NCBI GenBank assembly: GCA_013397455.1
Contig: VYZB01000096.1
Span: 2,272,521 to 2,336,520 of the forward strand
DNA: 64,000 nucleotides
Source of the DNA: Crotophaga sulcirostris
Taxonomy: Eukaryota > Chordata > Aves > Cuculiformes > Crotophagidae
Direction of reading: 5' to 3'
This document shows positions 37,101-50,469 of this stretch, one piece after another. The translations under genes were made by a program, and so were the position numbers. The stretch's first letter is position 1. Each line of letters opens with the position of its first letter. The notes beneath the pieces were generated by a model. The model searched no databases. It saw nothing but the letters and a program-made list of their open reading frames with translations, and had not been told where the DNA came from.

Positions 37101-40100
37101 GCTTTCACCTTTTTCTATACCACTTTGAAAGACAATATGCCTAGTCTGTATCAAAGTAATAAAGAACTGGATTCAAGAGAGAAAAAGGAGCTCTGTGGTT
37201 GGGGATTGCAGTCCCAGTGTGTCAGGCACAGATACAGTCAAATATTGCACTTCAGTATTCTAGCCAAATTGCATGAAGTCAGGCTATAATTGTGATTTAT
37301 GATGGAACACTAATGGTGAAGTTGCCTACCAAACCACAGACCTTTCTGTATATAACCTTGTCCTGCTTTTTCATTTTTGGAAACCATTCCTGCAGTCCTA
37401 ACTTAGTGATCTCCTGGACAATCTGATTCTCTAGGTGGTGAAACTTCTTGATATCACTAGAATGAGAATATAATTTTTATAATAGGGAGATATCTGCTTT
37501 AGCATAGCTCATCTACTCTATTGAAAAAAGAGGGTGTATTTGTATCTATGCTGTTAGGTATCTTTTCTGAAGTATTATTGATGTTTGACTACCTAAATCA
37601 TCTAACTTAATAGTAAGATTTTTTATCATTTTAGAATTTATGATATTTCAAATCCAAAGTGTAACTGAAGTGCATTAATATTTTGAAATCTTACTATTTT
37701 GCCTTTTTTCCCCTTATAAAATTGTAATGTGAACTTTCTTCAGCGAGCATATCATAAAAGGTCTCTATCTGAATTCCTGATTTATTTTACCTCTTGAGAC
37801 TTCTGAAAAAGTAACGCAGTCTACATGGTTTCATTTGATTTATAGAAATCATGCTCCTGAAAATATTTAGGGTTTCTTCTTGTATGCTGTTTTCTACCTC
37901 CTTATCTGTTATCCTTATCTTTGTGTAAGAATTACCCACTTTTTCCATATTCTTACTGTCTTCAGCTATTGTATGTTACATGTAGCATATATTATGTAAT
38001 TAATAAATTAAAGGTATTGCTTCTGTCATTCCTGTATGTTCTTTATGCTAGTTAGTCCTCTGCTTGTATTTTTGAGGAAAATGCTGACATCTGTGTGGTA
38101 TACAGCAGGTATTTTGTTTGTATGGATTTACACTTTAACATAAGAACTTACTTTTAACTGGTAGGGAATTACCTCATTAAAAAAGAAAAATTCTAAAGGG
38201 TGGAAAATGCACTGTATCCACAGGAAGGGTAACTGGCTTAATGCTAAGGAAGATTAAGGAAAACTATTTTTATTCACATCTCAATATAATAAAGTAGCAT
38301 TTCACTCTAAATCATCTTTTAACAAATATTTGTGTTCTTAACTATTCTGCTATCTACTCTTCCTCTTTTGACTGTACCCTTGGCATTACAGAGTTTGAAT
38401 GGTGTCAGGGAATATCTTTCCTGAGAGCTACATTCTTCAGGTACAATCAGAACCAAACTAATGGCATACACTTATGGAACATACAGGATACATGGAACAT
38501 CTCTATCTTAAAGTCTTCTCCATGTTTTAAGATTATGCCTGTTTGATTGTGCTACTGCACATCTTATTTTGTGAAAAGTGTACAGAAATAAGGCTTTCCG
38601 AATCAGTCACAGAAATTTCTGAGACCATGTATGCAGTGAAAGATCTTTGGTTTTGAGGAGAAGAGAAAACTGGAATTATGAATAAACTTGAGGAAAAAAG
38701 AGTAATTAACTTACATCTCCTTGTCAGATGGGTGAGTTTGCTGTGTAAGCTTTCAAGTGTGTTTTTTGAACACAAAGTTCCTAAATGCTAATCTTTAATA
38801 AGTGACATTGCTTACAATGAAAAGTTCTGCATCAAAGCATGATAAAATAGATAGTACTTAGTTTGTTTTGTTCAGACTTGAAGTACAATACGTGGGTTTC
38901 ATTTACTTTATAAGTTTATTCATTGAGAGTCTGCTTCGTTTCTCAATCTGTGTAAAATACCCTTATACATACCATTTCCCTACATCAAGATGAGCAATTG
39001 ATCCAAATAAATGCTATCTCCAGAACAAAGCAATAAATATGCAAATAAAGACTGCATATTGACATGATGTAAATGTAATAGAATTTTATTCCATAATTTT
39101 GTTCTCAGATTTTAATGTATTACTGTCAACAAAGATATATTTTAGTAGATTACAAGCTACAGAGCCAAAGAATTTTCAAATTATTTTTTGAGATTTATGG
39201 CATGTTTTCTTATTCAGGAGGAGATTGATTCACATAAGTGCTATTGTATCTAAATTAATTATCTTATTAGCACTTTCTTCTTATCATTTTTAGTTGAAAG
39301 AATTTGGTACATTACCATACCTCAACTTCTACTTATTTATTAAGATTTGCAGCAATTAATGCAGAACTGTTACAAGCCATGTATCTCAAGAGATGAGATA
39401 TCAACTGAACAGATATCCACAGTGAAAAGAGAGCTTTAATCTTTTATTTTCATCTCTGGCTTCTATTAGAATTATTCTTCTAATATATTTTATTAGTTAA
39501 AATTGAAAACTTTCCAATTAAAAAATATTTTTGTTTGCTTTTTTTCACTTACTTTGCACAAAGACTTATAAAAATGCAACTTTTAAAAAGATTTGGTGCA
39601 TGTGACTCATATACAGGTGAATACTGGACATTTGGATCTAAAATCTTCAAAGGTATCTTTCCCTGTTATTTGATTATGTCCATGCTGAGCCCCACCGATG
39701 CTACTGGAATGCCTTGCATTGCTATACAAGGCATATTCCTAATTTGGAAATAATGTGATTCCAAACATCCTTTGAAAATTTCTGGGAAAGGATTTATCTT
39801 AATGCAGGATATGTCTCAAAGATATGCATTCTTATGGATATTAAAAATAATAAATGAAGTATACGAGGGTCATGATAGAGACTTTTTAATGACTGGTTTT
39901 GACACGATAGGAGTGCTTGCTTCAGGGCTATAGATATACAATAGAAAAGATCTTCAGAAAATTTTAAGTACTTTAACTGGATTTCTGGTGGTGGTAATAG
40001 TAATTTATTTATTTAACAGTTACAGCAATTATAACTACACTATATTAATACAATAATACAGAAAGGAGTAGATCTTTGTATTTACTTATTTCTATTTCAT

Positions 40101-41217
40101 CCCGTGGATTCATTGTGTTTACCCAGAGAAAAAGATATTTATATACTATTATTTTTTTAAATATGTAAATGCATCTCAAAACTGACGGCTATTATGCTTT
40201 AATATTACATATCTCCTATACAGCACTTACGTGTGTTCATTTTGTGAGCAAATTTAATTGCTTAAATATCCTAATTGCCTAAATATATATGTTACAAACT
40301 GCTTGTGTTTACGCAAAGTTTTGGTACAGTCTTGGCATTTGGTAGTAGATGAAAATTTATTGATTTATATTGCTTATTCTACTTTTGCATTTTTCAATGG
40401 TATCTTGATATTGACTGTAAAACGGGGACAAAGTAATAGCATGTGCAGCGTTAATGAATTATGAGCAATATTTTGTGACTCATTAAACTGCAAGCTGAAT
40501 TCAGATCAGGGCTTATAGATATATTTTTATTATTATTATTTCTGCGGATGTTTTAAAAAATGCATTTGTGTTGCTAACGATGGTAGCTTCACAGTTCTTT
40601 GTAATTATTATTACATTTCAAGATTAATTCCTCCCATTCTTTGATACTAATAGATTTTCAGTACAGAGAATGACACTGTCCCTCAGATGTTCTCCATGTC
40701 TTAAGCGGATGAATGTGAAGTAATAAAATAAATAATGAGATAGTTGCTTTGTTATTTAACTTGCATGCATTTGTAGTAACTTAGACTCCTGTGAAGTGAG
40801 AGTAACATTTCGTTCTGAAAAAATATCTGTTGTATTGACCATGAGAGTTAATAGCTATACATTCTACTTTCTAATATTCTGTATTTTGGTCTGTATAACA
40901 GTGCCTTTGGCAGAGCGTTACAATAATGCAGTCCTTTCCAGAGTGTGTTATGTGGATTCTGAAACTCCTGAGCTTTTATATCCTGTTGAAAAAAAACCTA
41001 TTTCCTTTTTGATTTCTGTTTTGGATATGTGAAGCTTGGTTCAGGAGAAATTGCAAAAATTTGATAATTGAAAAATACACTTGACATTGGTAATGTTAAA
41101 CTGAATGTCCAGTACTTGAAAGAGGAAAATAATACTTGCATTGAAGTAGATAATGTTCCAAAAAGTTAAACAGTCATGAACAAAGTGTTTATGCTAGTTA
41201 ACATACCTTTTACTATC

Positions 41218-41533
41218 CAGCTTTTTCTTCAGCTTCATTGCAAGGATTGACTTTGCTGTCAGTGATAACTTTTGTTATTTCCTCAGCTCCTTTACTAACC
41301 CTGTCTTTACTGTTCTTTTTCAACAACAGTAGTTTAACTGCTTCTTCCTCAGCTTTCTTTTTCCTTCTGGTGTCTGTGTTATTTTTTTCCCCCATTTACT
41401 AACTCTGCTCTGCAGACTTCTCTCTAAAACAATTTTTGGCCCTTTCCCTCAGTGTCAGTTTTAACCTTCTGAATACATCCTCTCACGCCCATCTCCTTTG
41501 TCTATGTCTGTCCATTACACGATGTGATCACAG
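41218..41533 (+). promoter_or_regulatory. Pyrimidine-rich tract upstream of candidate cassette
   Basis: Dense in cttctt, ctttcttttt, ttttttcccccc and similar runs, interrupted by several decoy AGs. It ends at 'gatgtgatcacag'. Such tracts are typical binding ground for PTBP1/PTBP2, which repress neuronal exons in non-neuronal cells. The composition is seen; the regulatory role is inferred. Confidence 0.35.
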
Positions 41534-41566
41534 AAGAAGCGGAATCATCAAGGAGAAGAAACTCAG
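41534..41566 (+). CDS. RIMS2: Candidate RIMS2 cassette exon, 33 nt, phase 1 to 1
   Basis: Acceptor 'gtgatcacag|aa' after a long pyrimidine-rich tract. The phase-1 frame reads E, then EAESSRRRNS, leaving one G at tcag|gtctgtct. Thirty-three nt, phase 1 in and 1 out, charged (acidic start, Arg cluster), matching the other array members in size, phase and character. The donor resembles that of the 21588 exon (gtctgtct). It lacks the exact Asn-Gly pair of the others (RRRNSG instead) and the short open frame alone is not compelling, hence moderate confidence. RRRNS would create a basic Ser site, by inference. Confidence 0.48.
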
Positions 41567-44500
41567 GTCTGTCTCTTCTACTGCTTTTCTCTGTGTTATT
41601 TTTTCCATTTTACCTTTCCTATAGATGTTATCACAGCTTACCTCACATACTTTTCACTTTCTTCCCCCCTCAATATATTTAAATATTTCCAAACTGTAAG
41701 AATTTAAGATGCTTATGTAATTTTTATTACCTATAAACTATATACTCTACAAAAAGTAAGTGTTAAAAGGTAACCAATGACACGTGCTATACCGTAATAC
41801 TTTAAACTGATTCAAATTCTATTATATCAGGGTTAATTTCCCATGTCGCTTATCTGTAAATTAGTCTTTAAGTTTCTAACTAGCATATGAAAACAGTCAA
41901 TCATTTGTTTTATCTTTGCATTTGAAAACTGCTATAAAAATTATACAAACTCTGACACCCTGGGGAGGGTGTAATTTGAAAACTCAATAATTTTACCAAG
42001 TTAAATTTCATGCACTACAATTTCAAAGTTCGCTTCATTGAATAAATCTGTTTTGACTAAGGTTGTTAGTGATCAAAAGCTATTCTCTCATGCCGAAAAG
42101 TGTAAAATACAAGGTTATGATAACAAGAGAGAGTGACAACAGAACAGTGAAGGAGCTCTAATTTAGCTATATTGTTTGTGACTTTTCTTTCATATTGTGC
42201 ATTAGTTGTGGTTTTATCATTCATATCGAATTTTGATCTGCCATTTTATTGAAGTTTCCATGTACTTTATATTACTGACAAGGAACTTGTATAAAGCAAG
42301 GCATCTTAGCTCTGAAAATGCAGTCGTTCACATTTCCCTGCTTATTCAGTTGTGGCATAACAGGACAACAAAACTCCCCATATTTAAGTTAATTAAATTT
42401 ACCTATAAAATCTAAATATTACAATTATTGTGTCAAGATTTTAATGTAATTTCCCTTGGCTCTGTTATTATCCCAACAAATTAGAGAAAACACTTAGATG
42501 CCATTTAGCTTCTAAAATCTGAAGCAGTTTTGGGGTACATTGACTGATCTGTTCATCTTGGGTGGTATTTTGTCAAAAATTTTTGTCTTTTCTGTGGCTA
42601 GCTCCTTCAGAACTCAGTTTCTCTTTTAGTACTACTCTTGTCCTAATCCCCTAGAATCAGAGATTGTCTTTATAGAAACTTGCAGATGTCAGTAAGTCAT
42701 GATGACTAGAAATTAATAAAGTATGCTGTGGAAAGACTGACTTTACTTACTTAGTGCCTAACATCCATTCCCAGTTCCTATGCAGTGATTCTCAATATCT
42801 TTCATTACAAAAAAATATATTAGAGGATTGTGTGACCCATTTCCTACTTGTTCATAGTAAAAGAAAAGGAAACTTGTGGACCTATTGTATTGAAAGAAAA
42901 ATATTTTCATTTCCTCTCTCTCGACATTATAATCTTTAATTGCACAAATGAAAAAAAATTATTACCTGAAAAATATCTAGATACTTTAATTGGAAAGTCC
43001 TGTGAGAGTGCATGCAATGTTTATGCTGTATATTCCAAGCACAAAAGCAAGTTCAGAAAGCTAACAAGCAATAATATTTTCATGTAAATTTTGTTATCTG
43101 ACAGCAGTACAGCTTGTTAGCATCCTAAATGCTATGAAGGATGAGCTTTGCGATGCAAAGTTGTCGCAATTTGTTTCTAAAATAATATTTTGGAAATAAT
43201 TCAATATGTTTCATAGGGTTTAAGTATTGTGAAAACTGTTAGGGAAGTATATGCCTGCTTCATCTCTTTCTGTATTCAATATGAACAATGGAAGTAAGCC
43301 CCTGCCTGCCAAAGAACCTTAGGTGTTGGAGTAGACATATTTCTTTTCATCAGTAAGGTAATTCAGACCAACTAGTTACCATTTTGTCAGGAATCACTTG
43401 CAATTGCAAGTAATACTTACTGTGGTCTTCAAACATGTGCGATATAGAAAACATTCCTAGGCCTTGTAAAATTAATCTAGACCTAGATGTGAGCTGACTC
43501 AACTAACTATACCCCCCAAAAATTGATCACTAAAGTACGGAAAGGCTAATCAGTGCCAGTTTAAAGGCGGTCAGTGTACATGTAGCAGAAACAGCGCTAA
43601 TTAGTTGTAGGTTTATCTCAGGATGGGAAGGGATGGAGTAGTAGTGCTCAATCATTGTGGCTTTCTATGCAGAAGGATAGAAATTAGAAGACAGAGCATT
43701 GGGAATGGCTCCATTCCTAAAGGGCCATGAAACGCAGGGAAATAGAGATTCCAGATATTTTCTGCAACACCTGGAGCAAAACTGTCATATTAAGAGCACA
43801 TGAAGGATTGAGTAGAATTTTTGCTAACTTAAAGAATGAAATTCAAGTGGATAAGGACTTTGAAATTTTTTCTGTGTTTTGTCACGTATTATTTATTAAT
43901 GATAGGTGACCAAATTGAAAGAGTTTGTAGTCCTGGGCACTAGAAGGGTCTGGCAAATAGACTGTTGGAGAAAGCAAGGGCAAAAAACTTGTATGATTGA
44001 GAAAGTTTGAGATCAACTTCAGAAGAAGGCAAGGAGCAGAGTTTATTTGGATTTGTTCTTATCTTACAGTACCAAAAGAAGGTTTTCAAGCCCTCCAAGA
44101 ATGATTCTACTGTGATATACTTACCCTTCATAAATAGAACATGACACCCCTTTATTTTTAAGTTACTCTTATTTTTCAGTGACATACTTTCCTTTAAAGA
44201 CCAGGATGGTGCTTTGTTTTATTTCCATCTTTCTTATGTTGAAAATAAATTTCTGGATGGAATTTGTAACATTTCAGCACAAATATGATTAAATGACTTC
44301 TGCATCACTGAAGGCTTCTGTGATATTTAGTCTGACAGGCTTGTTTAAAATCTGATGTCTTAGACTGTGACTAAAACATTTAGAGTCTAACTCTGCATTT
44401 GGTCAACAAAAACCAAAGGAATAGGTAAGCTCCAAATTCAGTTTAAAAGTACTTGAAAGTACTTAGGATGCTTATTTAGATGTAACCACATAAAAAAAGG

Positions 44501-47234
44501 CTGACCTTCAGTCTACTGAAGGAAAAATATTAAAAATGTCATATTATATAATTAAAAATGAGATAAAAAGACAAAATAGCATTACATGTATATAGTTTAT
44601 CAGGAAGGTTTGCTAGTTGTAATTCTTCTGAGTCTTACATGGAGGTATATACCCCACTGTTGGTTTTGTGCTCTTTGGTTAAATCTTTGACCATATTTCT
44701 TGTTATGGAGATTCTAATGAAGATGTCTTGCATTCTTAGGCTAGCTGAGGAATCTCTATTAATAGTTGTTTGCTTTTCTGGAAACAGAGGCATAGTTATA
44801 ATCAAGTGTTTGTGTCTATATTTTGAAGTGGCTATATCAGAATGTGAAATATTCTGTGGTTATACTGTGGAGTATACCAGTGGTGAGAACTCTGAGGAAC
44901 TTGCATGCTTGGCAAACAGGAGGTTGGAGAGCTTAACAATAAGACTGCTCAGGCTATCATGAAGACAATGCAGAGTTTATAGCATGGCTGATCTGGATGG
45001 ATTTTTATGAGTACAGAATGAAGAGCCCACTGATGACTGAGATATTTTTCTTTAAAATTTCAAAATCCTATTTTATATCATTTTGTAGGGAGAATGTGTC
45101 AGAATTCTTTGGAGAAGTGGAATGGAGTGTTTTAGCTAATATTCATCTTACTACTTCTTTCTTTCTTCCTTTTTTCATCTGGGTGCTCTGTATTTGTTAA
45201 AAGCCACCAAAATGTATATACATGTATGAGACATCAGGGAAAAATATCACAGAGCACCCTGTGAAAATCACTTTAGAAAAGGATCTATGTACCATAAAAA
45301 AAAACTGGTCATAACCCTAATCATTACTTTAATAAACATACGAAATAGAACTTCCCATCTTGCTTCAAAAGACCTTTGTCCTCTACCAGCTGCACTGATC
45401 TATCTCTAGTGATGAAGACCTCAGCTAATTTACAAACCTATGATTCTATAGATTCTTTAACTTTCTAGTCTAGATCACCACACCATCTTATTCAGTTCAC
45501 TTACTAAGCAGTGCCATGTGTTCTGCAAATAATCCAAAGTAGCATAGTTAACATGGTTTAAGCATTGTGATAAAAAATTGTTTAATTGGTGAGAAATTCC
45601 CCCCGAGTTTCAGTTTTTGTTTAGTGTCTCAAGTTTGAAGCCAAGAAGAAAAAAAACCAACAAAACCATCAAGCAGTTCTCAAATAGAAAACATGAATGC
45701 AAAGGCATGCTCCCCCACTACGAAGCTGGCTAACTGAAATCATGTTCATTCTAGCATTCCCTTTTAAGGACAGTAATTAGCACTTCAATTTCATTTAAAC
45801 AGTAATATAAAAACATTTGAACAATGTGCATTTTTTCCCTTGTTGCACATTTCTGTAGGTGTCAGCCATATTCTTTTCATTTAGATTGTGAGGTGGATCA
45901 CAGAGTTCTTGGAAAGGCCTTGCTTTCTGCAACAATTGCCAAACATTGGACATAAAGCCCTGGAGTGAAGTTCAGCAACCATTTATATCACACATCACCT
46001 GATATTTTTTGTAGCAGTTACACAGTTATATTTTTCACACTGTAGACAGCCAGAATGACAAAACGTAGAGCTAAGTTCTTAGAGGTGAGATTGGAATTGA
46101 ATGGGTCTGGAGATAAGAGGATATGTAATCCTTTGAGTGTGAGACCTTTAGTTCACAAGTTTTCATGTTCAAAGGAAGTGCTTTTCAGATTTGACTTTTA
46201 GGAGACAATCTTGTTTCCTTTGCCTGTTTTGATAAGAATATTGTTTCAGGGGTTTCTTTTCAGTATAAAATTGATTTTCATGTATTCTCATAAATAGCAT
46301 TTCTAGAGAAGTGACTAGTAGGAAACTTGACTAACTTTTTAAAAAGTACTTACTGGAAATTAGGGTCACATGTATACATTTGATTTTTAAAATAAAGTAC
46401 TGTTTAATTTGCTCTACATTAAAAAATCAAACTCGATTCTTAACAATTAAGCTAGTTTGTCCACTCTATAAGTACAGTTGCTAGTCATGTTGCTGAATTT
46501 GTGTCTGCAAATATGAAAAACCGAAGCATAAAGTATTTTATGTCATTGTCCTATTTATGCTCAGATATAAACAAGGAGTTCCATGTCTGTCTGTTGCAAT
46601 AAAATGCACGTCCTCCAGTGTCAGAGTCTGCAATTTCTTTCATTCAAAGCAAGGAAGTCTGGTTTTATTTTAGTTCCCAGCTTGAGATCATGCAAATCTC
46701 TCTTCTGGATCCCAAGTGAAAGAACTCTCCTCAACCAACCTGTTGCATTGATCCCCGCACAGCTAAAAATCATTGCAGGAAAGACCGTTCAAGAGAGAAC
46801 TAGACTCTAACCTCAAGTTTGGGGTAGTCAGCTGTGAGAGAAGGAAGAAAACCTGTGAGGAAGACTATTTAGCCCAGCACCTCCCAGTTGTAACCTTAGG
46901 GCTGCAGAGTCAAACTCCCCCTTATCTTCCCAAGGAAGCCAGCAATTTTAGAGCAATTGTTCTGCACTACCATCAGTATCCATGACTAGGGAGAAGTGTG
47001 CAGTCTTGCTTCTTCTGTGGATGTTGTTCTATTTGAACATATATGGAGGTATTCATGTTTTTCTCCAAGGGACTTGGGGTCCGTGCACCATAGGACTTCT
47101 TTGGGCAAGGTGAGTGAAACCTGCCAGGGTGCTTTGACCATGGCACCTCCAGGTTCTTATCAAAACAGCACAGCTCATTGAGCTAAGGCATTTCCAAGAA
47201 AATATACCTCATCAAGGCCATTTTAGATACGTTT

Positions 47235-47474
47235 TACAGTATCACAGTATTACAAGGTTGGAAAGGACCTTTGAGATCATTGAGTCTGACCTATAACCCA
47301 ACACAATAAGGTCTCCCCTGAGCCTCCTCTTCTCCTGGCTAAACAGCCCCAGCTCCCTCAGTCACTCCTCATAGAGCTTCTGCTCCAGACCTTTCACCAT
47401 CTTCGTTGCTGTCCTCTGGACTCACTCCAGTATCTTGACATCTTTCTCAAACTGAGGGGCCCAGAACTGTACAC
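47235..47474 (-). mobile_element. CR1 LINE fragment with internal deletion
   Basis: Nearly the same sequence as the copy at 2841-3607, including the 3' tail 'tacagtatcacagtattaca' and 'aggttggaaaggacctttga'. It jumps from 'aacccaacac' straight to 'aataaggtctcccctgagc', omitting about 260 nt that the longer copy has between those points (about 2911-3173). Same subfamily, broken, non-coding. Confidence 0.93.
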
Positions 47475-49081
47475 TCTTCTACAAGTCTCTCAAATAGAAT
47501 ACTTTTCTGTTCATTTTATCTTCTAGGCATGTGTTAGATTGTTAGATACCTATTAGATATACTAATACCCATTAAAAAGAACAGACCAGGGGAACGTGGC
47601 TTTGTTTACTATTTCATGAAATGTCAGTGGTGATTATAATAGCAATGTCAACTGTGATGGTGGAAGAAGGTTTTGAGAGTGGATCTTTCACCATTTCAAC
47701 CTCTCTTGTCTCTATTGTTCATCTCTATATTTCTTCAATATCCTTCAGTATATCTGTATTCTGATTAAGCTGAAAATGTATAGTCATTTTCTGTAATGTA
47801 CAGAAATGTCTCCTTCATGAAAGCAGCATTTTTTGTCAAAAATAGTTTAATTCTGAAAAACTTTAGTTTTTAAATTGAGGTCATTGCACCACATGATATG
47901 GTATATGCTTTTCACTTTGTAAACCAAGGTTAATTCAAGTGATCTAGAAAAATGTTGACTAATGTGATGATATTGAAGAAATGTAAACAGAAATACACAA
48001 AGACTTTTAGGGATGACTAGTGACTTTGTCATTTTATATTATTTACTTTGAGACATTTTTAAATAATTTCATTTTGATTTCTTGGTTTTCAGTATTTTCA
48101 AGACATTGAGGCTCTTTACAGCTTTTCTGATTTGAGCATGTAGTAACTGAGGCAACCAAAAGCATTAATTACTATAGCATCAACATTGTGAACCTACTCT
48201 GAATTAACTTTTAAGAGGCAATGACTAGGCCCATAGCTGCTGTGAAGATCTTTGCTGTTGAGAAGTTAGCATTGTTTTATTTGGTCAATGGACAATACCA
48301 ACATTTTTCAGTTCTGCTGCTTCCCACCCAAGTGAGATCTTTCTCAATTCAATCTTCTTTCTAGTACTTCTTCAGACAGGTCTTAACAATACAGCTGAAA
48401 CCTCAGTTTGGAGGGTAGGATCCAGTGTGCTGACCTTTCTTGTAAAAATCTAAAGGATTTATTTATTATAGAAGTTTGTAATGTATCACAGCATTTCAAC
48501 TACACTTTTAAAATTCAAGGAGCTAAAAGAATTTTTTGCTTGTTAATACTACAGTATTCTTTTCTATAAGTCAATTTGGAAATATTTTTCGATATACTTT
48601 TTAAACGTGGAGCAAGAAAAAGTGAAAGATGGACATGTTTCAGGTTGTCCTTATTTTTACAATGGCTTTAAATAAAGACTGATGGTTGTAAGACATCCAG
48701 ACATATGTATGGATGGACTTCTAGGCATTTTAAAAAATAAATTATCCTATATAGTATTAGATTTCTGTATTAAGATGATATTTCAGGCAAATTAATATTT
48801 CTTTTCACCGCGCTTATGAAATAACTTAGAAATGTCATAATTATGTCTCAGCTCAAACTTGAGGGTAGTCTAATGACTTTGACTTCACTTTCATCTCTTT
48901 TGCATTATGTAGAATCAGTGGTAATCCTATCAACTTCCTGCTTTAGAAAGTAATGAGACAGTAGAAGACAGTGTTGTATTTATTGCATTCAAAGTGATGA
49001 CAGCAATTTCTTAAAAAGCAAAAGAAACTGAAAGCTTGACAACCAAATACGTCTATCTCTTTCTTTCTGCTATTTCCCTAG

Positions 49082-49102
49082 CAGTATCCGCAACTTCCAT
49101 AG
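49082..49102 (+). CDS. RIMS2: Candidate 21-nt microexon, phase 1 to 1
   Basis: The upstream tract 'tctatctctttctttctgct' then 'atttccctag' is among the best acceptors in the window. The segment ends atag|gtaata. In phase 1 it reads A-VSATSI and leaves one G, so it would insert seven residues in frame (six if the second AG of tagcag is used). Neuronal genes often use such microexons. Against it: the peptide is uncharged, unlike other array members, and 21 nt of open frame has little weight. Confidence 0.28.
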   Translation, partial: QYPQLP

Positions 49103-50469
49103 GTAATATAGGCCAGGCTACCCAAAGGCCAAAGCAGAAGAATGCAAAAGGCCTTATTTACAAACTGTTTACAATATGGGTCAGGAAAGGTCGTGAAGTG
49201 GGAGAGGTTTCAGGAACTCATTTGATATCCAATGATTTCCAAAAGTGTAGGCTTATGACTTGTCATATCTGTTTCCCATTAATTGCTTAACAGTTCCACC
49301 AGGAGTTGCCAGCAGAAGAATAACCTTGATCCCACACTGGATGGGATGCCAGATCCTATTAAATTTTGGCACATCATTTGTGCTCTCTGCCCGAGCATAC
49401 TTTTCTTTCTTACATTTGTACTTTTCCCTGGTATGATTTCTTTTTAAGTATGACTTCATCCTTTGCTTTGATACCCATCTACAAAATGGTGTTTCCTTAA
49501 AATATTACAGCTTTTTCACTCTTCAGTCAGTGTACTATAAAGCAGATCATACTTTTGTGAGCAACCCTCAATTACCAATAATTCAGGAAAAATATTTAAT
49601 TCTAATAATACATGCTATTTTTGGTTTGTAGCTTGGGGGTTATTGCTCCATATTCATGAGATTGTTTTAATTGAATTTAATATCATTTTGGCTTACATTA
49701 AGAAAAAGAAACAGAGAGTCTGTTTAAAAGTTAATGTATTTCTAATTAAAGTAAATTTCATTTGACTTAAAATTCTTTCACATTAATTACCAAACTTGGA
49801 TTTCAGAGTGCAGAATTTATGGGCTGCCAAACTATTTGACAGGGATCCAATGTGTTTTCATTTCTTTGTGACAGAGGAATGCCCCGAGCCATTTACAACC
49901 TTAGATATGCATTCAGAATATTTGTTGGCATCAGTTAGCTGGATTTATGTACATGAACTGGGTTCTGAGTATTACTGTTAGTGTCTTTTATTCTTCATTT
50001 TTTAATTCTAAGACAAGCTACAGTAATATAATTATTAAACCTTTTAACTTGTGTAAGCTATGAGAATTGATTAAGCCAATGAAGATTTAAAGTAATTATT
50101 GAAAACCATTCTGACACATTCAATTTTTATGCTTGAACCACTAGACTGCATATTGTGTGTGCACTGCATAAAATGTAGCACAAGCCAATTTTTTACTTTT
50201 ATTTTTATGTTGTCCTATTCAAGGAAACTGTAAAATAACTATGTCTGACACCTGCCTTGCTCTCTTTTCTTTTGTTGAGTATGTTAATGATTCTGGAAGT
50301 GCACAGAATGCCCATGTGTTCCCTCCAGTAAGTCGTCAATATGAATTCACAAATGTATACACCAGCATGCAGTGAATATGCCTCTGGTACAGAGCACCAT
50401 ACTTGGTTGGTTGATTGAAGTCATCAATTTAAATTAATTTGATCTGTTTTATTCATTTTTGCTTTTTAA

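Larger units (their letters stand above)
31679..41533 (+). other. RIMS2: RIMS2 intron
   Basis: About 9.9 kb. It holds a plus-strand CR1 in two pieces (33675-33835 and 33940-34196). Splice-like segments at 38392-38440 (49 nt) and 39617-39652 (36 nt) were weighed and not called. The last 300 nt form a pyrimidine-rich run leading to the candidate exon at 41534. The remainder is AT-rich without recognisable content. Confidence 0.65.

Noticed and set aside
38392..38440. 49-nt segment after a strong acceptor (gtacccttggcattacag), reading EFEWCQGISFLRATFF
   Set aside because: Not divisible by 3 and leaves in phase 2; the donor gtacaa is weak. Not called an exon, though it could be a decoy or frame-breaking exon.
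39617..39652. 36-nt phase 1 to 1 segment (GEYWTFGSKIFK) between atacag and gtatct
   Set aside because: Phase and length fit, but the acceptor has almost no pyrimidine tract and the aromatic peptide is unlike the charged array. Treated as chance.
41213..41395. Minus-strand 60-codon frame rich in Lys and Glu
   Set aside because: No splice context, start context or homologue recognised. The composition is the antisense of the CU-rich tract upstream of the 41534 candidate, which explains the Lys/Glu bias.
44370..44414. 41-nt segment before gtaagc, open in phase 1 until a TAG at its last codon
   Set aside because: Ends in an in-frame stop, has a weak acceptor and is not divisible by 3.
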